In this document: in pieces, positions 1 to 6,496 of the stretch | Layout: the number at the start of each line of letters is the position of its first letter | Position numbering within the stretch: the first letter of the stretch is position 1 | Source of the DNA: Elusimicrobiota bacterium | Lineage (GTDB): Bacteria; Elusimicrobiota; Elusimicrobia; Elusimicrobiales; UBA9959 | Direction: 5' to 3' | NCBI GenBank assembly: GCA_030639665.1 | Contig: DAOWCC010000116.1 | Span: forward strand, 1-7,852 | Length of the DNA: 7,852 nt | Program-made: the position numbers and the translations under genes | Notes under the pieces: model-generated | Databases searched by the model: none | Told to the model about the DNA's origin: nothing | What the model saw: only the letters and a program-made list of their open reading frames with translations

Positions 1-142
1 CTATGGCCGCCTTATTTTGGCCTGGTCCGGAGGAAGCCATTGAATCAATAACTAAAACTTTTTTCTTTTTTTCGGCAAGGAACATGGCAAGCGGGGTTCC
101 CACACTGCCGGCGCCGATAATTATAATGTCATAAGAATTCAT
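1..142 (-). CDS. FAD-dependent oxidoreductase, beta-subunit-like (N-terminal part only)
   Basis: The ATG is at 142-140 and the frame stays open to the window edge, giving 47 residues. The N-terminus (MNSYDIIIIGAGSVGTPLA) is a dinucleotide-binding beta-alpha-beta fold with GxGSxG at residues 10-15, and an acidic residue (D36) ends the second strand (VLVID), as expected for FAD binding. The following SGPGQNKAAI stretch resembles the DAO-type beta subunits of sarcosine oxidase, proline dehydrogenase and hydroxyproline dehydrogenase complexes. It starts 2 nt after the stop of the alpha-like gene (TAA-AT-ATG), so translation is probably coupled. In this family the beta subunit carries the substrate-oxidising FAD site and works in a heteromeric complex with the upstream partner. 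The flavoprotein assignment is firm; the substrate is unknown because most of the protein lies outside the window. Confidence 0.82.
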   Translation of the reverse strand, partial: MNSYDIIIIGAGSVGTPLAMFLAEKKKKVLVIDSMASSGPGQNKAAI

Positions 143-144
143 AT

Positions 145-2241
145 TTAAAAATCGCTCCAGCCGCCGTTTTCAGGGGATTTATCGCCGGCTTCATAATTAC
201 ATAATGAGCCGAAAGGAACTTCAATAAAAAGAGGTCTGGAAGTAAAACCGGTTATTTCTTCAGGCTTTATACCTTCGCTTCGGGCAATGTTCAGTATAAT
301 TGAAGAACAGGTTTTTCCGCCGCAAGCGCCCATGCCCGCTCTGGTTATGGCTTTTAATCTATTCATATCCCGAACACCCGACCTCAAAACTTTTTTTATT
401 TCGCCGGCCGTAACTTTCTCACATCGGCAGACAATAGCCGAATCTTCAATTTCATCTTCCGCGATACGCGTTTTTTGAGGAGTTTCCTCATCATAAAGTT
501 TTACCGATGCCACAATATCCGCTATAGCCGAGGGAACCTTTACGCCAATGACTATCGTGTTTTCAGCGCTAAAATCTTTTATAGCCACAACCTGAGCCGC
601 TCCCAAATACTTCCCGTCTCCGTCAACAATGCGCGCCTTATCATCTTCTTTAATTCCGCCTCTTTCAATTTCAAAGGGAAGATAAACAATAGGATTTTCT
701 TTATCTTTTCGCTTATCCACAATCGTAATGGCAAGACCGGGGCAAATAAGCAGACATTTAAGACAGCCCACGCATTCTCCGTCAAACTCGGGATTGTTCA
801 TTATGGACGAACCCGATAATTTAATGGATTTTTTCGGACATACCGTAACGCAAGGATTACAGGGGATTTCCTGACTGCAGCGGATAATGGGATAAACGCC
901 GCTTTTTCCGTGTTTCTTTTTATTGGGATGTGTTTTTCCCGGCCGGGATTTTAAAATATCCAATTTTTCCGCCCAAAATTTTGGGACATCTTCAGTCATT
1001 ATGCCCAAACTTTTAAGAACCTTATGAGCGACTATTTTACCGCTAAACATTGCCGCCGAAGCTTCCGCTATTTCCTGAGCGTCCCCGCAAATAAAAGCGT
1101 TCATTTTAGCCTTTTCAGCCTGCGCGTAAAATTCATTCACGGAATTAAGCCCTACCGCGACCAAAAGAGTATCGGCTCCAATTATTTTTTCACTCCCGCC
1201 AATGGGCTTAAAATTCTTATCAACTTTAGCCAAAATAATATTTTCAAGCTCTTTTTTTCCTTTCGCGGCAAGAATGGTATGGGAAGTATAAACGGGAACG
1301 CCAAGCCTTTTTATTTTATCCAAATGAACTTTATAACCGCCGACCGAACTCGTGGCTTCGGCAATACCCACAACTTCAATACCCGCTTGAAGGGCATGAT
1401 ATGCCGCTATCAAACCGACATTCCCCGCTCCCAAAACAAAAAGCCTCTTGGAAGGTTTTATCAAATCCCTGTTAACAAGAGTTTGAAAAGCTCCCGCCCC
1501 ATAAACTCCCGGCAAATCATTGCCGCTGAAAGGCAAAGATTTTTCTCTGGCGCCCGCGGCGACAATTAAAGCTTTGGGGTTTATTAAAAAATATTTTCCA
1601 TTATAAAGAACACCAACTTTTTTATCTGAAAACACGCCTAAACATTCACAATTCAGCCATATTTTTACCGCGGGATAATTTCTTACCTGCTCTTCAAGCT
1701 TATCGGCTATATCTATGCCTCTTGTTCCGGCAAAACAATCTTCAACGGAACCGAAAAATTTATGCGTTTGAAGAACAAGCTTGCCGCCGAGCTTATGCTT
1801 GTCATCTATGATAAGGGTTGAAATATTCAGCTTGCCAAGTTCCGCCGCGGCGCTAAGCCCGCTCGGTCCGCCGCCAATAATAAGAACATCCGTTTCAATT
1901 TCTTCAACTTCCCCGAATTTCCCTTTTTCTTTTGACTGTAAAAGTTCCGGCAAACCTTTAAGGGTTTCCACGCGCATTCCTTCTTTTATTTTGGTTACGC
2001 AAGATTTTACCGACAGCCCATCAACCATAACCGCGCATTGTGAACATTGGCCATTGGCGCAAAATATCCCCTGAGGACTTTTATCTTTATGATGATGGCT
2101 GAATATCTTTATGCCATTGGCAAATAAGGCGCTTGATATGATTTCACCTTCATAAGCGAAAAGGGCCTTGCCATCAAATGTAAATTTAATTTTCTTACCC
2201 GTTCTAACGGGCAGAATCATATGGGATTTTATTCTATTCAT
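145..2241 (-). CDS. Multi-cofactor FAD/NAD/Fe-S oxidoreductase, proline dehydrogenase/sarcosine oxidase alpha-subunit type
   Basis: The 698-residue protein has five cofactor regions in order. Residues 15-95 form a [2Fe-2S] ferredoxin-like domain (C61, C66, C69, C81). An FAD Rossmann motif is at 119-128 (LIIGGGPSG) and a second nucleotide-binding motif at 268-276 (FVLGAGNVG). Two [4Fe-4S] sets follow: C455, C461, C464, C468 and C490, C493, C496, C500. A C-terminal BFD-like [2Fe-2S] domain has C605, C607, C640 and C645. Related alpha subunits oxidise proline, sarcosine or hydroxyproline together with a beta subunit, and the beta-like gene does follow directly. The fused ferredoxin and BFD modules suggest that electrons leave through an Fe-S relay. 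The start at M1 is preferred over M8 because residues 3-10 (RIKSHMIL) match the usual RIKxHPIL beginning of this family as I recall it. No clear Shine-Dalgarno site precedes it. The substrate is inferred, not shown; glycine or cyanogenic-type oxidases share the architecture. Confidence 0.88.
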   Translation of the reverse strand: MNRIKSHMILPVRTGKKIKFTFDGKALFAYEGEIISSALFANGIKIFSHHHKDKSPQGIFCANGQCSQCAVMVDGLSVKSCVTKIKEGMRVETLKGLPELLQSKEKGKFGEVEEIETDVLIIGGGPSGLSAAAELGKLNISTLIIDDKHKLGGKLVLQTHKFFGSVEDCFAGTRGIDIADKLEEQVRNYPAVKIWLNCECLGVFSDKKVGVLYNGKYFLINPKALIVAAGAREKSLPFSGNDLPGVYGAGAFQTLVNRDLIKPSKRLFVLGAGNVGLIAAYHALQAGIEVVGIAEATSSVGGYKVHLDKIKRLGVPVYTSHTILAAKGKKELENIILAKVDKNFKPIGGSEKIIGADTLLVAVGLNSVNEFYAQAEKAKMNAFICGDAQEIAEASAAMFSGKIVAHKVLKSLGIMTEDVPKFWAEKLDILKSRPGKTHPNKKKHGKSGVYPIIRCSQEIPCNPCVTVCPKKSIKLSGSSIMNNPEFDGECVGCLKCLLICPGLAITIVDKRKDKENPIVYLPFEIERGGIKEDDKARIVDGDGKYLGAAQVVAIKDFSAENTIVIGVKVPSAIADIVASVKLYDEETPQKTRIAEDEIEDSAIVCRCEKVTAGEIKKVLRSGVRDMNRLKAITRAGMGACGGKTCSSIILNIARSEGIKPEEITGFTSRPLFIEVPFGSLCNYEAGDKSPENGGWSDF

Positions 2242-2280
2242 AGTATAGACTTCAATTAGATATTAGCATAAAAAGAATAT

Positions 2281-2534
2281 CCTTATAAAAGACAAATAAT
2301 TACCAAGTCCTGCTAATATGGGACAGCAAAGTTTTGCACTCACTCACTGTGGGTTTTATAATTATATGACCTTCGGATTTTCCGCCAGCTCCGGAACTCA
2401 TGCAAAAGACATAGCTTTTGCCTTCAAACATCCTCGCTGTTCTTAGTAGAATTCGTTGCAAATCCTAGGTCAAAAACCCAATATCGTTCGCCGCAAAATC
2501 TTTGCTATCCGCTTTATATTTATCTTTTATAAGG
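2281..2534. repeat. Large imperfect palindromic intergenic element (MITE-like or structured RNA)
   Basis: The ends are near-perfect inverted repeats: 2281-2297 against 2518-2534, 16 of 17 positions complementary. Moving inward the complementarity continues: 2321-2337 with 2493-2510 (16 pairs, one mismatch, one bulge), 2350-2357 with 2473-2480 (8/8), 2367-2372 with 2467-2472 (6/6), and 2375-2380 with 2460-2465 (6/6). Local hairpins are 2402-2408/2415-2421 (7 bp, 6-nt loop), 2380-2384/2392-2396, which shares base 2380 with the last long-range arm so the two are alternatives, and 2440-2443/2448-2451. There is no convincing reading frame. The whole unit could be a nonautonomous mobile element, a dispersed repeat, or an RNA leader of the minus-strand oxidoreductase gene. 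I see no clear target-site duplication. The folding is read directly from the bases; the function is unknown. Confidence 0.75.
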
Positions 2535-2619
2535 CGAGGAAATATCCCTCCAAGCCCCAATTAAGATACAGCTGAATTACCCTTTTCATAGGGAAATACC
2601 TGATAGAGCATTACATCCT

Positions 2620-2630
2620 TTTGTTATAAT
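2620..2630 (+). promoter_or_regulatory. Extended -10 promoter of the small membrane protein gene
   Basis: TATAAT lies at 2625-2630, preceded by TG at 2622-2623, the bacterial extended -10 form. No good -35 hexamer is visible. Transcription should begin near 2637, leaving about a 55-nt leader before the ATG at 2692. The surrounding 20 bases (2617-2636) recur exactly at 3334-3353. Confidence 0.7.
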
Positions 2631-2678
2631 AGAAAATAAGATAATAGAATTTAGCAACTTAAAATTGGTCTAGCAAAT

Positions 2679-2684
2679 AGGGGA
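2679..2684 (+). promoter_or_regulatory. Shine-Dalgarno site for the small membrane protein
   Basis: AGGGGA lies 7 nt before the ATG at 2692. This fixes the start codon and contrasts with the radical SAM gene downstream, which shares the promoter block but has no such site. Confidence 0.65.
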
Positions 2685-2691
2685 AGAGTAG

Positions 2692-3051
2692 ATGATTACA
2701 GAGAAAAATTTCTTAAAATGGCTTAGCGTTGCGCTAATAGCATTGTTAATGACTATTGCCCCGTTTTTACCTATTTGTTCTCTGGAAGTAGCTCAAGATT
2801 ACTGTCTTGACTCTGGAGGATGTTGGGATTCGCAACAGAAAATATGCATTAATTCAGCAAAACTTCAAGAGACTTGCTCAAATAATAATGACTTCTCTTA
2901 CATAGGAATGGTCGGATGTATTTTTTTACCATATGTGGGTTTCCTACTATTAATTTTTAGTTGGATAGCGTCTTTGATAATAGGGATTATTCTAATAGTA
3001 AAACGATTAAAGGAAAAATGGAGAGATATAAAAGGGAGCGGTTCGGATTAA
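2692..3051 (+). CDS. Small cysteine-rich membrane protein of unknown function
   Basis: I do not recognise the family of this 119-residue protein. A hydrophobic segment at about residues 10-28 is followed by a polar loop (29-70) with five cysteines (C29, C38, C44, C52, C62). A long hydrophobic stretch at 71-103 contains C76, and the tail is basic (KRLKEKWRDIK). The positive charges at both ends predict an N-in/C-in topology, with the cysteine loop outside the membrane and possibly disulfide-bonded. The loop contains YCLDSGGCWD followed seven residues later by another cysteine, a spacing I associate with exported cysteine-bearing loops. A good Shine-Dalgarno site supports the start. The gene has its own promoter and lies alone between two palindromic or structured noncoding segments. 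It could be a cassette gene, since identical promoter blocks flank it. No function can be assigned. Confidence 0.72.
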   Translation: MITEKNFLKWLSVALIALLMTIAPFLPICSLEVAQDYCLDSGGCWDSQQKICINSAKLQETCSNNNDFSYIGMVGCIFLPYVGFLLLIFSWIASLIIGIILIVKRLKEKWRDIKGSGSD

Positions 3052-3085
3052 TTTATAACCGTTTTATAAAGCTCTCCTTATGTCG

Positions 3086-3329
3086 GTCTGGGGGTAGTTC
3101 AGACTTATCGTAGATAGGGCGGGACACTATTAATAAGCAAACAGATAAAGAGCGAACAAAAGGCTGGGTGACGCCAATTCTAGCCTTGATGTCCTGCAAC
3201 GAAAGGTGAACTTGCGATACTATCCTGCAGGGCCTAGCAGGGGATGGGTGGCGTGAAGGAAGCAGAAAGGCGAATCGGCGGCAGGACCCTGCCTCAGCCC
3301 TAGGTCTTAATACACATAATCCCACAGAC
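3086..3329 (+). ncRNA. Structured GC-rich RNA candidate; possible group II intron domain I remnant
   Basis: This segment is clearly richer in G+C than its neighbours and folds well. 3086-3094 pairs with 3321-3329 (8 of 9). 3119-3126 pairs with 3190-3197 (8 bp, one G-U) and encloses 3160-3165/3182-3187 (6 bp), capped near a GTGA GNRA-type loop (3168-3171). Further hairpins are 3224-3228/3237-3241 (5 bp) and 3280-3284/3289-3293 (5 bp, GACC loop); 3231-3237 can pair with 3301-3307. Wording such as GTGAAGGAAGCAGAAAGG recalls group II intron domain I from memory, but there is no GTGYG 5' end, no maturase ORF and no domain V seen. SRP RNA was considered because of GGAAGCAG, but its required helix is missing. 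The plus strand is chosen from the GNRA loop and flanking transcription; strand and class are uncertain. Confidence 0.5.
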
Positions 3330-3336
3330 ATTTCCT

Positions 3337-3347
3337 TTTGTTATAAT
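3337..3347 (+). promoter_or_regulatory. Extended -10 promoter of the radical SAM/GT-C operon
   Basis: TATAAT is at 3342-3347 with TG at 3339-3340, and no clear -35 is present. Only 12 nt separate the hexamer from the ATG at 3360, so the predicted mRNA leader is about 6 nt with no Shine-Dalgarno site: effectively leaderless initiation. Bases 3334-3353 exactly repeat 2617-2636. Confidence 0.72.
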
Positions 3348-3359
3348 AGAAAAAGAAAT

Positions 3360-4322
3360 ATGAAAAAATTTAATTTTTCACTTTTATGGGACTGTAATGA
3401 AGATTGTCTCTTTTGCGCCAAGGGCCATGTTCCACCGGGAGTCAAATCCCGTTTCTCCTCCGATGAAGCCATAAAAACCATCTTTAAAAAAAGGAAAGAA
3501 GGCTTTGAAGCCATATCTTTTGACGGCGGCGAACCCACACTAATGAAAGACTTGCCCAAACTTATAGCCTTTGCCATAAAATGCGGTTATAAAGAAGTAT
3601 GCGTTCTTACAAACGCGGTATTGCTTTCGGATTTAAAAATTTTAGAAAAGATAAAAACATATGATTCAAAAGATAAAAAGAAAGTATCTTTCAGCGTATC
3701 ACTTCACTCCCATAAAGAAGAAGTTGCGAATTATTTAACGGCCTCCAAAAACACTTTTCATAAAACCTTAAAAGGCATAGAAAATATATTGAAATGCGGC
3801 TTTACGGTTTCAATATATCACATTATAGCCTCTCAAAATTACAAAGACCTGCCGAATTTTGCCAAGTTTATTTTGAAAAAATTTCCCGAAGCGGACAATA
3901 TCACATTCTCCTATATATATCCCGTTTCCCATAAATTCAACACTCTTAAAGATATCTATCCAAAACTTCTCCCCGTCGGGCCATATTTAAAAAAAGCGGT
4001 TAAACTTCTGGAGAAAAGCGATACCGAAGTAAGATTAAGCAGCTGCGGCATAATTCCGCCTTGTTTGATGAAAGGGATGGAGCATCTTCTAAAAAGAACT
4101 CATGAAGAAGACAATATTGAAAGCATTACCTGCGACACGGCCACAACGGATAAATTTCCTTTCTTCAGTGAAATATTCAATAGAGAAAATAAAATTAAAT
4201 CGTCAAAATGCGCGGCTTGCGCGGTAAATGATTTTTGCGGCGGACTATGGAAATTTTACGCGAATATTTACGGTTTGGAAGAATTAAAACCCTACAAAAA
4301 ATCTCCATTTAAATCCGAATGA
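3360..4322 (+). CDS. Radical SAM enzyme with C-terminal twitch/SPASM-like auxiliary cluster domain
   Basis: The 320-residue protein has the radical SAM cluster motif CX3CX2C (C12, C16, C19) very near its N-terminus, followed by GGEP (56-59), which contacts S-adenosylmethionine in this superfamily. The C-terminal part has PPC (C235) followed by GMEH, then C284, C287 and C293 in CxxCx5CxGLxxxYxxxYGxxELxP. Four such cysteines are the expected ligands of one auxiliary [4Fe-4S] cluster, as in twitch domains. Two more cysteines (C229, C258) lie nearby. It presumably makes a 5'-deoxyadenosyl radical to modify a peptide, sugar or small molecule; the substrate is not readable. Its TGA overlaps the ATG of the downstream membrane protein (ATGA, 4319-4322), which implies translational coupling and related roles. 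The start is fixed by the nearby promoter; an earlier in-frame start would fall upstream of the predicted transcript. Confidence 0.88.
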   Translation: MKKFNFSLLWDCNEDCLFCAKGHVPPGVKSRFSSDEAIKTIFKKRKEGFEAISFDGGEPTLMKDLPKLIAFAIKCGYKEVCVLTNAVLLSDLKILEKIKTYDSKDKKKVSFSVSLHSHKEEVANYLTASKNTFHKTLKGIENILKCGFTVSIYHIIASQNYKDLPNFAKFILKKFPEADNITFSYIYPVSHKFNTLKDIYPKLLPVGPYLKKAVKLLEKSDTEVRLSSCGIIPPCLMKGMEHLLKRTHEEDNIESITCDTATTDKFPFFSEIFNRENKIKSSKCAACAVNDFCGGLWKFYANIYGLEELKPYKKSPFKSE

Positions 4323-6487
4323 AATATAAACAAATTACCAAGTTTAAACAGTTTTTAGAAAAAATATTATCTTCAAAATACTTTCCAGGCATATTGCTTA
4401 TTATTGCCGCACTTTTAATCATATACCAGCCTGCCTCCAATTTTTTAGAAATTGATTACCGTGCCAACACAGGCAAAATGTTATTGCATGCCATTAAAAA
4501 CGAAACAATAACCTACAGAATGCCGTTTATAGGTCTTTTGAGCGCAATTATAGAATATCACCTAAAAATAAATCCTCAAAACCTATTAAAAATAATCTCA
4601 ACCTTTACCATTGTCAGCACCTATATTTTGTCCTATATAATAGGCCTAAACTCTAAATGCAGAATAACCGCTCTTTTTACTCTTTTAATTACCGTAATAT
4701 TTACCACTCTTCAAAGCGGCAAAGACTTTGAACAAACAATATACTCCTTCCTGATTCTGCTGGCAGCTGAATTAATCCTCTTAAGAAACAAGTCTTACAA
4801 TATAAAAACCAGCATAGTGGCGGGGTTGGCTATAGGATTTACTTTTTTTGTGCGCTCACCGCTTTTTTTATTTCCGGTTTTAATACTAATTTTTGATTTT
4901 TTTTATCATTCTAAAAATCTTAAAAAATACATTATCAATTCCATTATTTTTCTTTCCGCCGCCTATATTATTCTTCTACCATGGATTAAGGTAAACCATT
5001 TTTTATTTAATAAATTTATTCCTTTCGAAAAAGGCCGCGCTACCTGTAATATAATAACGAGTATCAAAGGCACCACTTTCACTGCTGAAATAAATGCCAG
5101 AAGTTTGGCGGGAATAACGAACGAGGAATCTGTATATAAATGGGCGGCAAAGGAATTAAAAAAAGACCCCATACCATTTATAAGCGCAATTCCTAAACGA
5201 TTATTACAAGTTTTTTACATGTATCCCTTTCTCATCCTGCTAGGATTAATTGGACTTATTATAGGACGTAAAGATAAGAATGTTTTATTGATTTCATTGA
5301 TAGCTGGATACTTTATAAGTATTCATTGCCTTCTGTCTATAGAAGAAAGATATTTCTATCCTTTGAAATATTTACTCGCTTTTCCCGCAGCATATGTCTT
5401 ATGTTTTTTATTTGCAAAAAAAGAAAAATCTTCAACATTACGAGCATTGCCTCATGCTTTTTTTTACGCGACGCTTGCAATAATAATTATGATGGAGGTT
5501 GTGATAATTGTTTATCCCTTTCGCGCGAAACAAGGAGTTTTGGCATTTAACAACGCACTTAGAAAATTTCCAAATGACCGTTGGTTGCTCAAAAAAAAAG
5601 GTGAATTCTTATTATTCCATCAAAACACACATGAAGAAGGCATTCAATTACTTGAAACAGCGTATAAAACAAACCCAGACGGAGAAATAGCTTTAGGATA
5701 TTTTTTAAACACTTTGAAAGCAAAAAACATTAATGAAATCTCCAACCCTCCTAATCATCACGACATGGCTAAGATATTCGCAATAAAAATGTTCAAAGAA
5801 CTCCAATTGGACGAAATAAATGCGGCAAAAAAAACTTTTATTATCATTAGTGATATTTGGAAAGATAAAATTACTCTAAGAAATCCCACATCTACAAAAG
5901 ACTTTGAAATATTAAAAGAAATAAAAAGACACCACAAACTATTCTGGAATATATGTATTTATAAAGCGCTTTATTGGTGGCCGATTCAAAAAAGAATTAA
6001 AATAATCTCAAACCTTGCAAAAATAACACCCAACACCTACATTTCTTTAAAAGAATCATGGTATTTAGCCACAAATAACGAACCGGAAAAAGCAAAAAAA
6101 CTTCTCAAATACGCTCAAAAAACAAATAACAAAACTGCTGATGAAAAACTGGAAATATGCCTTATTTTTCAGCAATTGGGAGAATATAAAGAGGCTCTTT
6201 TAATACTGGACAATTTAATCACAAATGATATAAATAATTTTAACCTATACAATGGAAGAGGAGTTGTTTTAAGATTCTTAAATAAAAATGACTTAGCTAT
6301 TAAAGATTTTCAAAAAGCGCTTAAAATAAATCCTTTATTTTACCAAGCGGAGCTAAATCTTGGCAGCCTATATGTTTTATCAAATAATAAGATTTTGGCA
6401 ACTAAGCATTATTCAAATATTGCCAATAGAAAAAACTTGCCACTTGAAATAATCAAGCTGGCAAAAAAAGAGCTTTCGAAAATATAA
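4319..6487 (+). CDS. GT-C-like polytopic membrane glycosyltransferase fused to C-terminal TPRs
   Basis: The N-terminal ~400 residues of this 722-residue protein hold about ten membrane segments (roughly 22-38, 90-110, 114-132, 138-155, 165-196, 204-222, 295-316, 321-341, 346-366, 378-400). The first external loop contains an acidic pair (E44, D46, in EIDYRAN), where GT-C transferases such as the PMT/ArnT group carry catalytic acids. A typical ERYFYP motif (343-348) lies between late helices. From about 405 to 704 the chain is helical and soluble with TPR-like repeats; the clearest are at about 612-674 (GEYKEALLILDN and LAIKDFQKALKINP). GT-C enzymes use polyprenyl-phosphate sugars and act on the outer face of the membrane; the TPRs may bind the acceptor or a partner. 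The gene begins inside the radical SAM stop codon and has no Shine-Dalgarno site of its own. It is visibly more AT-rich than its neighbours. Transferase activity is inferred from topology. Confidence 0.78.
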   Translation: MKYKQITKFKQFLEKILSSKYFPGILLIIAALLIIYQPASNFLEIDYRANTGKMLLHAIKNETITYRMPFIGLLSAIIEYHLKINPQNLLKIISTFTIVSTYILSYIIGLNSKCRITALFTLLITVIFTTLQSGKDFEQTIYSFLILLAAELILLRNKSYNIKTSIVAGLAIGFTFFVRSPLFLFPVLILIFDFFYHSKNLKKYIINSIIFLSAAYIILLPWIKVNHFLFNKFIPFEKGRATCNIITSIKGTTFTAEINARSLAGITNEESVYKWAAKELKKDPIPFISAIPKRLLQVFYMYPFLILLGLIGLIIGRKDKNVLLISLIAGYFISIHCLLSIEERYFYPLKYLLAFPAAYVLCFLFAKKEKSSTLRALPHAFFYATLAIIIMMEVVIIVYPFRAKQGVLAFNNALRKFPNDRWLLKKKGEFLLFHQNTHEEGIQLLETAYKTNPDGEIALGYFLNTLKAKNINEISNPPNHHDMAKIFAIKMFKELQLDEINAAKKTFIIISDIWKDKITLRNPTSTKDFEILKEIKRHHKLFWNICIYKALYWWPIQKRIKIISNLAKITPNTYISLKESWYLATNNEPEKAKKLLKYAQKTNNKTADEKLEICLIFQQLGEYKEALLILDNLITNDINNFNLYNGRGVVLRFLNKNDLAIKDFQKALKINPLFYQAELNLGSLYVLSNNKILATKHYSNIANRKNLPLEIIKLAKKELSKI

Positions 6488-6496
6488 TGTCTATAT

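Noticed and set aside
1024..1569. Long plus-strand open frame inside the oxidoreductase gene
   Set aside because: Antisense shadow of a gene with five recognisable cofactor regions; the translation has no recognisable domain.
2242..2247. TATACT just before the oxidoreductase ATG as a -10 box
   Set aside because: It touches the start codon, so transcription would begin inside the gene; the family-type N-terminus supports the upstream start, and no -35 fits.
2580..2593. CCCT/AGGG hairpin upstream of the 2625 promoter as an operator
   Set aside because: Four base pairs with mismatched flanks; chance cannot be excluded.
3039..3065. Possible terminator after the small membrane gene (CGGTT/AACCG then TTTT)
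   Set aside because: Only 5 bp with a 13-nt loop and four T residues, with the stem beginning inside the coding region; too weak to call.
3240..3285. Possible SRP (4.5S) RNA because of a GGAAGCAG word
   Set aside because: The bases that should pair around the conserved GGAA loop (TCC before it) are absent and the surrounding helix does not form.
3053..3331. A 92-codon open frame on the minus strand opposite the structured segment
   Set aside because: The residue composition (Arg/Ser/Pro-rich, no domain) is what GC-rich structured RNA gives when translated, no Shine-Dalgarno site is seen, and base pairing explains the sequence better.
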